Notes under the pieces: model-generated
The model's database searches: none
Seen by the model: the letters and a program-made list of their open reading frames with translations, nothing else
Told to the model about the DNA's origin: nothing
Assembly (NCBI GenBank): GCA_030998015.1
Contig: JARWMV010000246.1
Span: 248,001-312,000 of the forward strand
Reading direction: 5' to 3'
DNA: 64,000 nt
DNA from: Ceratorhiza oryzae-sativae
Taxonomy: Eukaryota > Basidiomycota > Agaricomycetes > Cantharellales > Ceratobasidiaceae
Translations under genes and position numbers: made by a program
Part shown: in pieces, positions 12,464-23,848 of the stretch
How positions within the stretch are numbered: the first letter of the stretch is position 1
How the letters are laid out: each line of letters opens with the position of its first letter

Positions 12464-13326
12464 AGCCTGCTGGTCACCAGGCGGTGGGGGGCCAGACAGC
12501 GTTTCAAACGGCGAGACAAACTCGAACATGCTCTTGCGCATAGGCACGGGCGACTCGTGACTGTGCGCGTGCGTATGCTGGGGTGGTGGAGGACCAGAGT
12601 CGGGGGCAGCGTGGGTTTGAGGCGGAGAAAACGGGAAATTCTGCTGCTGGTGGGGGCTAAGTAAAAAGTAAAAAAAGAGATGAAATGAACCTTTGTTAGC
12701 ACAACACGGGGGCGGCAGGAACAAAAGTGTCGTACTTGGCCATGATTTGTTCAAGGAGGGCCTTGCCCTGTACGTCGCCGGGGCGAGCCTGTTGGGGCGT
12801 GACCTGGGAGGAATAGCCGCTCGCCGATCCCGGATCTTGCTGGTCCTGAGGGAGGAGCAGCGAGAGCAGTGCGTTCTGCCTCGACGTCCCGCCCGGACTC
12901 ATCAACACATTCACGGGGGTGCCCGCCTCCGAGTTGGAGCGCGGCGGGGTCGCCACCGCGTGCGTCGGCCCGGGGAACGTCATGCTTGCGTTGCCGTGCG
13001 CGTAGAACCCGGCGGGCATGGTCTGGCTCTGGTTCGGCGGCGGGCCGTTACGTAAGAGGGCGTCGAGGCCGTGCACCGAATGGGCCGGGCTGCCCGACGA
13101 CTGGGGTGGGCCTGTCGGCGCCGGGTGCGGCTGTGACAGCGAATGCGTCTCGGGCGACGAGATCGGCATCGGCATCTGTCGACGGTGAGCGCATACACGA
13201 CCCGTGGCAATGTGGACATACCGAAGTCGGGCTTGCGCGGCCCATGAACCCGAGCAGCGAACTCGTGCTCGCCGCGCTCTGCTGCCTCGGGCTCTCGTGA
13301 GCGTTCATCGAGTTTTGCATCCTCAC
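8702..13326 (-). CDS. EDC4: EDC4/Ge-1-like mRNA decapping scaffold, WD40
   Basis: Enhancer of mRNA decapping 4 (Ge-1/Varicose family), a P-body scaffold that links Dcp1-Dcp2 to decay. Thirteen exons (minus, 5' to 3'): 13326-13222, 13175-12736, 12656-12081, 12031-11868, 11815-11629, 11579-11387, 11336-10326, 10263-10203, 10149-9911, 9856-9602, 9547-9071, 9018-8923, 8869-8702; about 1323 aa, divisible by three. Order: a long Pro/Gln/Ser-rich N-terminus with a poly-Gln tract; a WD40-type region (GRVRLISRSNG, TVKWHAGGELALASE, ISIDSVLRLWSIKD); a Pro/Gln linker; a helical region (LRPDVSNHVARTFSQAVTPLIERHVKDAI, abridged here) with coiled-coil character; and a helical C-terminal domain ending LSNKQPI. 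Which of the ATGs in MRMQNSMNAHES starts the protein is unsure. The acceptor of the 53-nt intron 10202-10150 is one of two in-frame choices. Confidence 0.9.
12427..12463. repeat. CAG/CTG trinucleotide repeat inside EDC4
   Basis: CTG/TTG triplets on the plus strand encode a run of about twelve Gln in EDC4. A pure run of seven CTG units sits inside it, so length variation between strains is likely. Confidence 0.85.
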
Positions 13327-13721
13327 TCGCTTGTGCCGGGCACTTTAGCCTGTGGTGGCTACAACGAGGCAGCCAGGTCCCTCTGCCCCGTACACAACAA
13401 ATACGCGCAAATACGTCATAACCCCGCATTAGGCACACAACACACGTAAATGTCCATATTCTCGCCTCATTCCGCGTCAACAGACCCATCCCAGATGCCA
13501 GACGATCGAAACTAGGCCCGGGACAGGCCGCGTGCACGCCTTGAGCGTGGTGGAGAAATCGAGGGTGAGATGAACCTTCTCGCGTTTATGTAAATAAAGT
13601 TGCGCTCGTGCCCAAACGAAGATCTCGAGAATAACACACTCTAATATAGCGACAGCAAAAGTAAGAGTAGATAATATATCAACACAATACACCGAAAGCG
13701 CAACAAGCAATATAGTCCATA
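13327..13721. other. EDC4 promoter / TAF4 3' region
   Basis: 395 nt between the TAF4 stop and the EDC4 start, both on the minus strand. No gene seen. The half next to TAF4 is AT-rich, as expected for a 3' UTR and polyadenylation region. Confidence 0.5.
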
Positions 13722-15729
13722 CTACTCCCACCGGGCGGCGGTAGCGAGTGCGCTACCCCGTCCAGCACCAAAGCCTCGTTCCCGAGTCGCAACAAACAGC
13801 GCATCGCGCAGCGTGACAGTAATCCCGTCGTCTTTGACCTCACCAGCAGCCGCAGTCTTGTTCACGGCCGCATACGCTCGACCCCACCCGCCCGACTTGA
13901 GCGCTGGCGTCGTCGCAGCAGTCGCAGTGGTGGCCGTCGCAGCAGGTGTAGCCGGAGCTGGCGTTGGCGCAGGTGTCGGTTTCGGCTTTGGCGGCGCAGC
14001 CGCAGCAGCCGCACCTCCTCCGGTCGCTCCCGCCGTCATCCACGCATACTTGCCGCCGCCAAGGCCTGCTGCCCGATTGGCCGTGTTATTACTCGACTTG
14101 ATGTTCATCTCCTGCGGCATCACACGCGCGGCCACTCCAGGTCCAACCGAACGAATCTTCTTCGCCTTGCGCCCATCAATATCCATCTCGTCCTCGGCCC
14201 CATCCTCCGCGTCCGCTTGAGCAGCCGCAGTCCGTCGCTCACGCCTCGCCCGGGTTTCTTCTTCTTTTTCTGCACGCTCGATTGCAGACAACTGCTTCGC
14301 TACGTCCCGCTTCACGACCGTGCTCCACATGGGAGTCGGCGGGATCGAGGACGTGGTGCCTTCCACGGGCGGATTCCAGAACGATGGCGCACGCGAATAT
14401 TGGCTCGTATGTCGGTGTTCAGCCGCAGCAAGCGCCTTGTCCCAGAGCATTTGGAGACGGGCTTTCCATGCGAGCATCGCGTAATTCAGTGCTTCTTCCG
14501 GAAGGTTCGTCAACCCTTGCGCTGACACTGGCGGAAAAGCGAAACAGTCAACCAAAAATCCGGTGACTAAAGCCACAGCCGCGACTCACGTATCGCTTTT
14601 AGCCTCTCCGACATCCAGATCTTGCTCTGCTCCAACGCCGGGCCCGGCCGCTTACTGCGATCCCCCTCCCGATGGAAATAGGCATTTCCCGTATCTTGAT
14701 GTGATTTTGCCAGTGCATCTTCTTCAGCCTGCCCTCAAATTAGCCCTAAACTCTCCCACCACCCGAGCATTCTAGACTTACTCTTAGATCCACAATACCC
14801 GCCAACGCATCATTCAGAGTGCTCGTCGCCTGAGTCTGCTGCTGTTGCTGCTGCTGCTGAGCTTGCGCTGTAACCGTACCGGCGGCAGGTGCTGCGGTAG
14901 GCAATACGACACTGGTCCCCGTCCTCGCAGGGGTCTGGGTTCCGGCAGGAGTCTGAGGCGTTGGCACAGGCTGAGGCGGCGTAGCGACAGCGTAATACTG
15001 CCCCCCAGGCGCCTGATAATACGCATACGGCGCTTGACCTTGGTACTGTGGTGGATAAGGGTATCGGTACCCAGCAGGGGCGGCAGCATAGTAGGGAGCA
15101 GCATACGGAGCTGCTGTCGTCGTAGCAGTTGCAGGTGTGGTGGTGGTTGGGGCAGGGGTGGTAGTCACGGGTGGCTTGGGGGATGCGGTCGGTGCGGGCG
15201 TAGAAGTTTTGGCGCGAATGGGTTGGGGGGTGGGAGTACCGGCCGGTGCAGGTGAGCCGGCGACAGGCGCGCCAGTTGGCTGAGGCGGCCAAGTATACGG
15301 CGGATATGTTACAGGAGTAGCTCTACAAACAAGTCAGTCAGCTCAGACGGCACAGACCCTCAAAAACGCGCTGGGCTCGATGCGTACTGTGTGTTTTGCA
15401 ACGCGGGATCGATAGGTATTTCTGTAGTGCGGAATAATATTCGATTTCACAACGCACAAGCATCAAACGGACATATATTCACAATCGGTACTCAGCACAC
15501 AATCTACACGAACAGTCGAGGAGAGGAAGTAAGAAGGGGGCAAGCACTCACGTGCCCACTGCTGCTGTTGTACACCATTGGCTGTTGGGGCCGGTGCCGC
15601 CGCTGGGGCGGGGGTCGGCGCGGGAGTCGGGTTCGGTGCACTCATAGTCGAGAGAGGCGCACCATTATTGAGCTTTTGCTTCTTTGTCGTCGTCGTCGTC
15701 GTCGTCGTGGTCTCCACGCTGCTGCTCAT
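13722..15729 (-). CDS. TAF4: TFIID subunit TAF4
   Basis: Component of general transcription factor TFIID, which pairs with TAF12 through a histone fold. Exons (minus): 15729-15552, 15421-15388, 15322-14782, 14728-14590, 14527-13722; about 565 aa, divisible by three. The N-terminus has a Thr run, then a Pro/Ala/Thr/Tyr-rich linker and a poly-Gln stretch. The conserved region starts at LNDALAGIVDLRAEEDALA and runs through SERLKAILSAQGLTNLPEEA and LNYAMLAWKARLQMLWDKAL. A charged helix (IERAEKEEETRARRERR) follows, and the characteristic C-terminal block ITVTLRDALFVATRERGFGAGRG ends the protein (quoted in part). Intron 1 is 130 nt, longer than most here. The start is the first ATG of the exon, before the Thr run. 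Confidence 0.9.
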
Positions 15730-16054
15730 CCAAAATCAGAATGTATGCAGCACGGCGCTTAAGTGAGGGTCGAGACTGCCGCCAGTTTCAGAGGGGAGGG
15801 CGGCAGAATCGCCTCTCAGGCCTCGGATTTGAACACTTTGCCCAGTGGTCCGTGCATACGGACCGGTGTGCTTCTCATTGCTTCCGGTAGTCACGTGGTA
15901 TCACGTGCGGCGCCACCAGGCGATCTGCACGTCGCGTCGCGAGGAATACTAGTTATGGTGAATGCTTTCTGACGTGGTACAGGCGGTGCGCTATTGTCAT
16001 ATGTGGTAGAGGGGGTATACGACAGACTTCTGTCATCAATCAATCCAATGGTGC
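15730..16054. other. TAF4 promoter / WW-protein 3' region
   Basis: 325 nt between two minus-strand genes. No gene or repeat recognised. Confidence 0.45.
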
Positions 16055-16700
16055 TCAGTTCTCTTCCTCGGCGGCTGCCATTCCTGCAGCCAACATCAGC
16101 CTCCGAACGGGGATTAGACAATGACACGTTGCGCTCACCCGCTTCGTACCCATCGTCGTAATCGTCATTGGACAATGCACTTGCGATCAGCGCGCCGCCC
16201 ACAAGACCAGCACCACCCGCAGCGAGCATGGCGCCAGTATTGCTCGAACCTGCGAGCCAACAATGACTTAGTGACAGTCTGAAAGAAACGGGTTGGACTG
16301 ACCCTTTTGCTTCACTGGCTGTGGCGGCCCTGCGTCCGGTCCGTACGATCCTTGACCTTGGGGAGGGTATCCTCCACCGTACTGACCCGGAGGTGGAGGT
16401 CCGCCGCCTTGCGCGGGATACCGAGCGTCCCAGTTCACACCTCCGTTAGGCGGGTTGTTCTGATCATAGTGATCAGCTGGGTGAAGCCATTGGGATCGTG
16501 GCGGCTGAGAGTTAGTGTTGATATAGAACCAGGTGTTGTATCTGGGGAGGATTCGGCTACCGGTCAACCTCGCCGTAGTGGGGAAGAAAGAACGGTACAC
16601 ACTGAGAATCAAACTGGGTTACAAACCCAGGCGGAAGCGGACGACTGTCGGGGTTACCCTGTCCGTTTGGAGCCCGCCATAACCCAGCTGGAGCCGACAT
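16055..16700 (-). CDS. Small WW-domain protein
   Basis: Four exons (minus): 16700-16603, 16541-16303, 16249-16139, 16083-16055; 158 aa, divisible by three. One WW domain spans about residues 22-55: LPPGFVTQFDSQYNTWFYIN followed by QPPRSQWLHP. The second Trp position is kept, while the first Trp is Phe (GF instead of GW), a common variant. A Gly/Pro/Tyr-rich linker follows (GQYGGGYPPQGQG), then a glycine-rich hydrophobic segment (MLAAGGAGLVGGALIASAL) that could insert in a membrane, and an acidic tail. The domain should bind proline-rich ligands such as PPxY; the partner is unknown. Confidence 0.85.
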
Positions 16701-17027
16701 CGCTTGTATGCTAACGCATAGTCGGACGATGAACAATCTATTGTAGGTAGCCGTAAACACAGACTTACGAGTTCCAAATGAAAGAGGTTTGCACTTGATA
16801 CGGATGCCGTACGACTGGTGCTTTATGGTGCGAAAGCACACCTTGGCGTTACGAGAAACAACAGACGTGCCGTGATGATTCCCTTTGAGTTATCTCCATG
16901 CACAAAGAGGCCCTTTAGCCATTTGTTGTCACGCCTGAGCTATTTCTGAGAGAATGGAGTATAAATATACATTTTGGGTGCATCCACACGTGAATTTGTA
17001 AAACGATTCGCCTAAGCACAGCAGCGG
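16701..17027. other. WW-protein promoter / SFT2 3' region
   Basis: 327 nt between two minus-strand genes. Short open frames here are not supported by any domain. Confidence 0.45.
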
Positions 17028-17760
17028 CTAACTCATGCCGACCATGTTTTTGACCGCTGTGCGCGCATAGGGAATATAGGAGAGGCAGTACCAGGTATAC
17101 GCCAGATACTCGATAATCACAAAGATGATGCATAGAATCTGCCAGTGTGCAGGGTTAGACCGGGCTGAGTTTCGGAACCATCCACTTGCCTCGCTGCTCA
17201 ATACAAACGCCCCAACAAACACCAGACCAATGGTTGCGAAGAATATAATCGTTGCCACTACTCGCACGGGCTTGAACATCTATAATTAGAAAGTGGTTCA
17301 TTGGTGATAAGGCAGACAGCAACGAAAGTAAAGGTAACTGACAACTTTGAGCTGTTTCAAAAACTAGTCAAAGCGTAAGCGTGCGCCACAAAAAAGCATA
17401 AAAATAGCCAACTCACTCCGATCAGGAATCCAGTCCCGACCAGTGAAACGATGATCCCAATGGTGTACAGCACTAGGATAGGTTAGCATAATGCTCAGAC
17501 ACTGATGGATCACTCACAAGCGAATGAAGTCAATGCGCCCAAGAATAACAGACAGGTACCCAAAATAGAAAGAACAAAGCCAATGGCCAGGCTTAACGCG
17601 AATTTAGCACGAACCCGAGGTTAAGAAACCCCGCAACTCACCAACCAACAAAACCGTATAGCCGTTGTGTACGCGAAAGCCCTAGTCCCGAAAAAGCCGA
17701 GTCATTGTCAAACATCTGCTGATCGGTCACACCCTCGAGGTTGAGCCATCCTTTCGGCAT
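17028..17760 (-). CDS. SFT2: SFT2/GOT1-family vesicle transport protein
   Basis: Tetraspanning Golgi protein of the Sft2 family, acting in endosome-to-Golgi vesicle fusion. Exons (minus): 17760-17642, 17591-17518, 17472-17417, 17363-17343, 17279-17190, 17138-17028; 156 aa, divisible by three. An N-terminal cytosolic stretch (MPKGWLNLEGVTDQQMFDND) is followed by four TM segments: LAIGFVLSILGTCLLFLGAL, YTIGIIVSLVGTGFLIG, VVATIIFFATIGLVFVGAFV and LCIIFVIIEYLAYTWYCLSY. FLKQLK between TM2 and TM3 comes from a 21-nt exon. If the in-frame GC-AG intron at 17139-17189 is not removed, 17 foreign residues (starting ASGWFRNSARS) interrupt the TM3-TM4 loop, so I call it spliced. Confidence 0.88.
17139..17189 (-). 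other. In-frame GC-AG intron hidden in SFT2
   Basis: 51 nt, no stop codon, donor GAG|GCAAGT and acceptor TGGCAG. Removing it joins VLSSE to ILCIIFVIIEYLAYTWY, the family pattern. A gene finder that requires GT donors would read through it. Confidence 0.75.
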
Positions 17761-19785
17761 CTTGTAGAGATTGGATGAAAATTGAGCTGCGAGAACCAGG
17801 TCAGTTCATAGGTACGGGGATAGCAACCATGCGTTTTGCGTGCCTAGACTTCAATAAATTGGCTTCAAAAGCAGCAGAAATTGATCAGTGACCGGGCACC
17901 GAATAGTGAACAGTAGGGGCAGATGTCTGAGCGCGCTGCGGTGGTTGACGTTCAAGTCGTAACGGGTCAGGCGCTAGACACCGTGGCAGTGCGTGATCAC
18001 CAAACCATGTTGTTCCCGTTACGGTATCACCGAGGTCTGAGATGACATCCTCGTCGCTGCTCTACCACTCTCCGCCGTCGCCCCATGCACCACTCGCTCG
18101 AGCCTCTACATAATTCCACACGTCACATCAAACCCTGGTATGTCCCCGCGAGCACAAGTGCCCCGGGTTCGCCTCTTGGTCGTTTCTACCACAGCCGTAA
18201 ACGTGTTGACAGTTGCCGACGGGGACCAAATCCAAGACTCATGTTCGGGTCGGTCTTCTTGTTGCCGCCAGTGCGGGGGTATATAATATATACCGATAGG
18301 CAGCCTCGAATAAATTCCAGGGGCCGGCTCTGTGGCAACCGAGATCAAGAGCACCCCACGCTCAGATCCCCACCTGATCACCTAATATGGTATAATCATG
18401 AGATAATATTCAATGATAGGCATTCCCTTGTATTGAATATTACAGACCGACCCGATTGTCTCAGTCCTTGTCCACCTCAAACCGTATCTGATAGAACCAG
18501 TTGCGGCAGTGACTCTGCTCTGTGAAAAGTTACCCACGAGACTTTGACAGACTTGTGGGGAAATCCAACGGGGACGCTGTCGACGCCGCTCGGGCAATTG
18601 GTGGCACCTTGCACTGTATCCCGGTCGAGCCGTTTAGCCGACTTGTTGGATTCCCCTCCACGGTGAATTATTTCCGGCATATATCCACACACACGGACTA
18701 CACGGACTCTTAGAGACGCCCTTTCACTGATGGGCGGTTGCTTATCGACAGATCGGCCTCTTTGTATGGTCCAGATCCCCTCGACGGTAGACACAGTTTT
18801 AGGTCAAGCCGCCGGTCTCTTGCTTATACCGGAGGATTAAAACATGGATTGTTCGCCTGGAATAACGAATTATACCGCGGGTTTCCTTGACTGAGAATTT
18901 ACCGCCTCAATCAAAGGGTATCCCTGGTGGCCTGGAGGCACGGCCAGGACACGATGCCCATAGATCGCCTTTGCAGCGGCTCAAGGTTCCTGTGCCCTCA
19001 AGTTACCGAGGTGCAGGCCGGGGCGTTCAGTAGACGCCGGTCTGTGCGTGACAGCCGTTCGATTCCCATCGCCCACAGTGCTCAAGTGGTTCTTTTGGTT
19101 CGGGATTGAGTCGCTTCTGCTCGACGAGTCGTATTTTCGGCAATTTCTTGGAGCCACCTGCTTCTCCGAACGACACCGGCAGAGCGAGTCCGATAGGAAC
19201 TTGCCCGCTGGTGATCGTCCCGTTGGAGCCCGCTGATGTTGCGACTTTGATGGGCGAATCCCAATGTTCCCTCGGGCGGATAGCTTGGACACCATGAATC
19301 CCGGTGCACGCTTCGCCCTCAGGGCTGGAGGATATCGGCCGTACTGGCTTTGACAGCCGTTACGAGGGACATTGGCTACGCAATGCGTGCTGCTGGGTAT
19401 AAAACTATCCCCGGCAATCATCTCACTTGCACTCTCATCTCACCGGTCTACTCTAATCCCAGTATCGCTTCGACAGACATCGCCCGGTCTCAAAAGGCGG
19501 TTGACGGCTCGTCTCTCCACTTGCGTTCGATCCCCCTCTTACCTACCCTCCCGCCTCCGGCTGCCATTGGACGCCCGCCCTGCGTATATTGTCTCAACCA
19601 GGGACCGACGTGTGTGAACACATAAAGCTCTCTGCATCATAACGCGGGAATAATTCTTGGTACGGAGATCCCAGCTCACTCGTCCGTTGACAACATTCTC
19701 ATGGCAATACATTAACTGGTACAGGCGCTTTAGCTCGACTGTATATCCTCTGCGTACCCGCCGACTCATCCGCGTACACTTCAAT
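17761..19785. other. Intergenic region, divergent promoters
   Basis: About 2 kb upstream of both SFT2 (minus) and the conserved unknown gene (plus). It contains a near-perfect palindrome of TATA character (18279-18295, GGTATATAATATATACC). No coding domain, tRNA or transposase-like frame recognised. Confidence 0.5.
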
Positions 19786-20662
19786 ATGAACATGACGCCC
19801 TTGACCCCTCCGCCCGAATATGGCCAGTACTCTTCACATGAGGAGTGCCAAGAAAAGATGTAAGTCCATGCGTTTGTGTGGCACTTTGACTTCAGTTCTG
19901 ATATATTCACGTTTCAGTGACGCTTTGGTTGACAACGTCTCAGTTGGCGAGTGAGTATGCCCGTATCGCCGCGCATCTGCATAGCATTGACCGACCTGTC
20001 GCAGTCTCCGAGTGATCCTCCGGCACCTCCTTGCGTCGTCAGACGTTACGACTTCTGAGCGGTTCTGCCATGCCGCCCAATCTCATCTCCTGCAGACATA
20101 CCCGAAGCCACTCCCTGCCCCAAACTCGCTTCTCATCCTTGCATGCCCGTCGTACCCGGACACCAACTCGTTCGATAACCGAAGGGATGCCCAACCCTCA
20201 CCCTTGCTTTATCGCCTAGCCAGCCGAACACGCATGCTCTACGCATCAGGCCTCCTTCCTGAGGCTATCCAAACTATATTGTGCATCGTTCAGACAACCT
20301 TGTGCCCTGGTGCGCAATGGTGGGACGGCAGTGACCTTGCCGAGCTGTATAGGCGAATTGACGAGGATATTGTATGCGTCATCCATCTCGCGATGGAGCA
20401 CATCCAGGGGCTCAGGCAGGCGATGGGTGCGCTACGGACACCGTCTCCTTCTCCTCCTCGAGGTACTAGAAAGGCGTCTCGATCGAGGGGAGGTGTAAAG
20501 AGGAGGGCTGATGATCCTGCGGAGGATTTCCTCGACCTGATTGTCGACCTTGGTCTCGAACTGAACAAGGCACGAACAGTCGTCGCGTCGTGGAACGGCA
20601 ACTTCCCTTTTCCAAAGGGAGCATCGGCAATTGCACGTGCAGCTTCCCGTGGTCAGCTATAG
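19786..20662 (+). CDS. Conserved fungal protein of unknown function
   Basis: Exons 19786-19859, 19918-19950, 20005-20662; 254 aa, divisible by three; introns are GT-AG of 58 and 54 nt. It begins MNMTPLTPPPEYGQYSS. Features are a helical N-terminal core (LRVILRHLLASSDVTTSERF), a Cys-containing helix (AIQTILCIVQTTLCPGAQWW), a Ser/Pro/Arg-rich basic insert around residues 185-205 (SPSPPRGTRKASRSRGG) that could be a nuclear signal, and a C-terminal motif ASWNGNFPFPKGA. I recall similarly organised uncharacterised proteins in fungi but no function for them. No transmembrane segment. Confidence 0.75.
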
Positions 20663-21289
20663 ACTTTTTTTTTGGGTGCCTATGGTCTCAGCCTTCGCTC
20701 TTATTTCATGCTCCAACGATTACCCGTATCTGTGATATGCCCGCGCCATTCTCGCTTCTACTCCTACTTTTGTATCATTATGTGTCTTGGTTACAACCTG
20801 ATTGGCTTTGTTTCACTGCATCCCTTCTTGCGTTCTCTCTGACTTATATCTTCTATACGCCGATGTTCGTTGTTAGAAAACAAATAGCGCCAAGCTTGCT
20901 GGCGTAATGTTTGAAATCGCAATCCTCAGGTGACCCATCAGCAGGTTCAAGTTCATTGATGGCGGCCCCAATTCGAGCCCGACGGCCGGCATAATAACAC
21001 AAGTTTTCGGGCTTCGGGTGCCTGTATGGTGGCAAGGTTCGCTGCTTGCTGGACTTGTTCTAGTAAGAGGCTCAGGCAACGTTGCATCCCCGCCGTTCTT
21101 TGGGTTCGACATCTCTCGAAGCAGTTGAACTCGCGTGTCTGTTGCTGAGATCAGCGGCAAGCGACTTCCTCCGGTGGGTGCACAAGTACCCGTCCCTTTC
21201 CCAACCAAAATAAATGTATAGGCTCCATAGGTTCGTCGAGGCGTGGCCCCTTCCCTCCCTCCTCTCCCCTCTCCACGACCGCTGCCGTC
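20663..21289. other. Intergenic region
   Basis: 627 nt between two plus-strand genes: 3' UTR of the unknown gene and promoter of the MFS permease. A pyrimidine-rich stretch (about 21250-21280) lies just upstream of the permease ATG, a common feature of fungal promoters. No gene seen. Confidence 0.5.
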
Positions 21290-23472
21290 ATGTCCTCTCA
21301 CGAACACTATGACGAGTCCTTGACTAAGGGGGAGGTCAAGATGCTGGAGAAGGATGTCAGCGTGGCGAGCGAAGGACGCCATTCAGAGTTTCTGGCTCTC
21401 CAGCGCCGGGCGATTTTGAAGATTGACCTAATCGTGAGTTCGACTCAATGCTATTGGTGTTCTTACCCGAGGCAATACTCACGCATTGCTCGGCCAGGTT
21501 ATCCCCCTGTTGACGATGTTCTGTGAGTGTCATCACCCTGCCCCACACATTGGCAGGGCTTGACAAATGCCCCGCATATGTCGGACTGACCACCGGCTTT
21601 GTGTTCTGCCCCAGATCTTCTCAGTTTTCTGGTGGGCATTGTATTCGCTGCCATGCTATCTTGTGCTCATGCGTACGACCCTTCAGGATCGAGCTAACAT
21701 CGGAAATGCACGAGTGGCTGGTTTGCAAAAGGACCTCAAGATGACCAACTTGGAATATTCGACGGTGCTTACGATTACATAGTAGGTTCCAAGACTCCTT
21801 GGCTAAGGGAATGTGATTCTTACCGGCCCTTGCGACCCATAGTGTCCCATACATTGCATGTGAACTACCTTCTAACCTGATTCTCCAAAAGATTGGACCT
21901 CATCGGTATGTTTAACCGGTCGGTTGACATAGGCGCACTAATCAACTAGTTACCGAGCGCAGTCTGCTTCCTGGCATCGTGTTCCTGTGGGGTCTCGTTA
22001 CCGCTTTGCAAGGTACGCCATACCATGTGTGCATTAACGCATTGCGCCAATTCGTCTGTTCAGGACTAGTGCACAATTATTCAGGATTGATTGCGACTCG
22101 GTTCTTTTTGGGGTTAACCGAGGGTGGATTGCTTCCTGGTATTGTCTTGTACATGAGCGCATTCTACAGACGAGACCAGCTCCAATTGCGATTGGCCATG
22201 CTATTTAGCGCTACGTCTCTGGCCGGCGCATTCTCCGGACTTTTGGCGGCTGCGATTGTTCACCTGGACGGAAGGCATGGGCGTCCTGGATGGGCTTGGA
22301 TTTTCATTCTGGTGAGCGTGAAACCATGGCGCGTCAAAGGGGTTCAGCCGTTGACCAGCATACAGGAGGGCGTATTTACCTCGTTGTTCGGGATTTTTGC
22401 ATTCTTTGTCATGCCTGCCTCGCCTCGACAAGTCCGAGCGCTGAGCAAGGATGAAACTCAAGCAGTCGCGGAGATGCTACGACTTGACGGTAATGATACG
22501 ACCTATAGTGAACCCTTCTCGTGGTCGTCCATCCTCAGTGCTTTCAAAGCTCCCCATGTTCTCCTTCTCTGCATCCCCTTGTTCTTCAGCGGTGTCACTC
22601 TATTCGGCCTGGCATTCTTGTGAGTACCGTCACCCCTCTGATCTACGGTAACTAATCATGCAATAAACACAGCACTCCCTCGATCGTCAACACGCTTGGT
22701 TACTCACCAGTACGCACGCAGTTGATGACCGTTCCTCCATATGCTGTATCATTTGTTGGTGGGTTTACCATATTCTTCTGTTAGAGTCGTAACTAAAGAG
22801 TTAATTTAGTGAGCTTGAGTCTTGCATACGTTTCCGACAAATATAAGATGCGTGGCCCCGTTTTGTTTGTGACCGGCGTCATTGCTACTTCAGGATATGC
22901 GATTTACCTCGGTACGTTGGGTCATTGCTTGGCCGATTCGAATTTGCTAATCCCAAATCGTAGTCCACACGAACAAGCATGTGCTATACGGATCCTTGTT
23001 CCTGCAGATTGTTGGGGCATACGCGTCCGCACCTACTCTTAGCGCATGGATGGCAAAGTAGGTTTGATTATAATACGCCCGAGGAGATACCTTGCTCACG
23101 GTTCTTAGCAATGTCCAACCTTACTACCGACGAGCAACCGCCATCGCGCTGGCCTTTGTCTTCTCGTGCGTATTTTAGCTATTCGCACTTGAATGATCGG
23201 CTAATCCGGTTCCTGATAGGAACCTTGGAGGTATCGTTTCGACCTGGATCTTCACCAATCCTCCGCGTTACAAGGTCGCTACGCGAAGCAACCTTGCCTT
23301 TGCAATCGGGTTGTGTGCTTTTGCTGTGATCATCGATCTCTACTTCATCATGCAGAACAGGAAAAAGGCAGAGATATTGGCTAGCCCTGATTACGGTAAA
23401 AATGGAGAGCACAGTATGGAAGAACAGAAGAGGCTAGGAGATAGGCACCCAAAGTTCAAGTACATCCTTTAG
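21290..23472 (+). CDS. MFS anion:cation symporter (allantoate/nicotinate permease-like)
   Basis: 12-TM transporter of the ACS family (Dal5/Tna1 type), which takes up organic anions with protons; the substrate is not predictable. Thirteen exons: 21290-21433, 21498-21522, 21615-21631, 21687-21781, 21843-21905, 21963-22012, 22064-22311, 22366-22619, 22673-22758, 22810-22911, 22964-23057, 23109-23165, 23220-23472; 495 aa, divisible by three. Landmarks: LLTMFYLLSFLDRANIGNA at TM1, built from exons of 25 and 17 nt; YVPYIACELPSNLILQKIGP; GLTEGGLLPGIVLYMSAFYRR; VSDKYKMRGP; NVQPYYRRATAIAL; and the C-terminal HPKFKYIL typical of the family. All required motifs are present, so it looks functional. No neighbouring metabolic gene hints at the substrate. 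Confidence 0.92.
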
Positions 23473-23848
23473 GTTTATTCCGCAGGCGCTACATTATACC
23501 ATTTTGTTTCTTCATTGGGATGTAGTAACAAAAGAGCGTGTGAGATACAATTCCATTGTGTTGGGCAAGCTTGAGCACATCGTGAAGAAAACGGACGGGA
23601 AAAGAGTATCCGCATAGAAGAAGCCGAATACTTTTTTTTTTTACTGTATCGAGGCAAAATAAGCGGCATCTTCAAAATACCCAATTATGACCTTTGGATG
23701 AACATATAAATTGTATGCTAGCCACATCCGGTTCAAGTGGCTTCACTCACGTGATAGTGTATTTGATAACAGTGGTCGCGTCCTCTCGATCAAGGACGCG
23801 CGTCGCAGCACCCGCTCTCCTCAACCACACGCATATCCCACAGATAAT
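23473..23848. other. Intergenic region
   Basis: 376 nt holding the 3' UTR of the MFS permease (a T10 run near 23632) and the promoter of the proteasome gene. No other feature seen. Confidence 0.5.

Noticed and set aside
19057..19066. GTTCGATTCC, a tRNA B-box-like sequence
   Set aside because: Flanking bases do not form a T-arm stem and no A box or acceptor stem was found.
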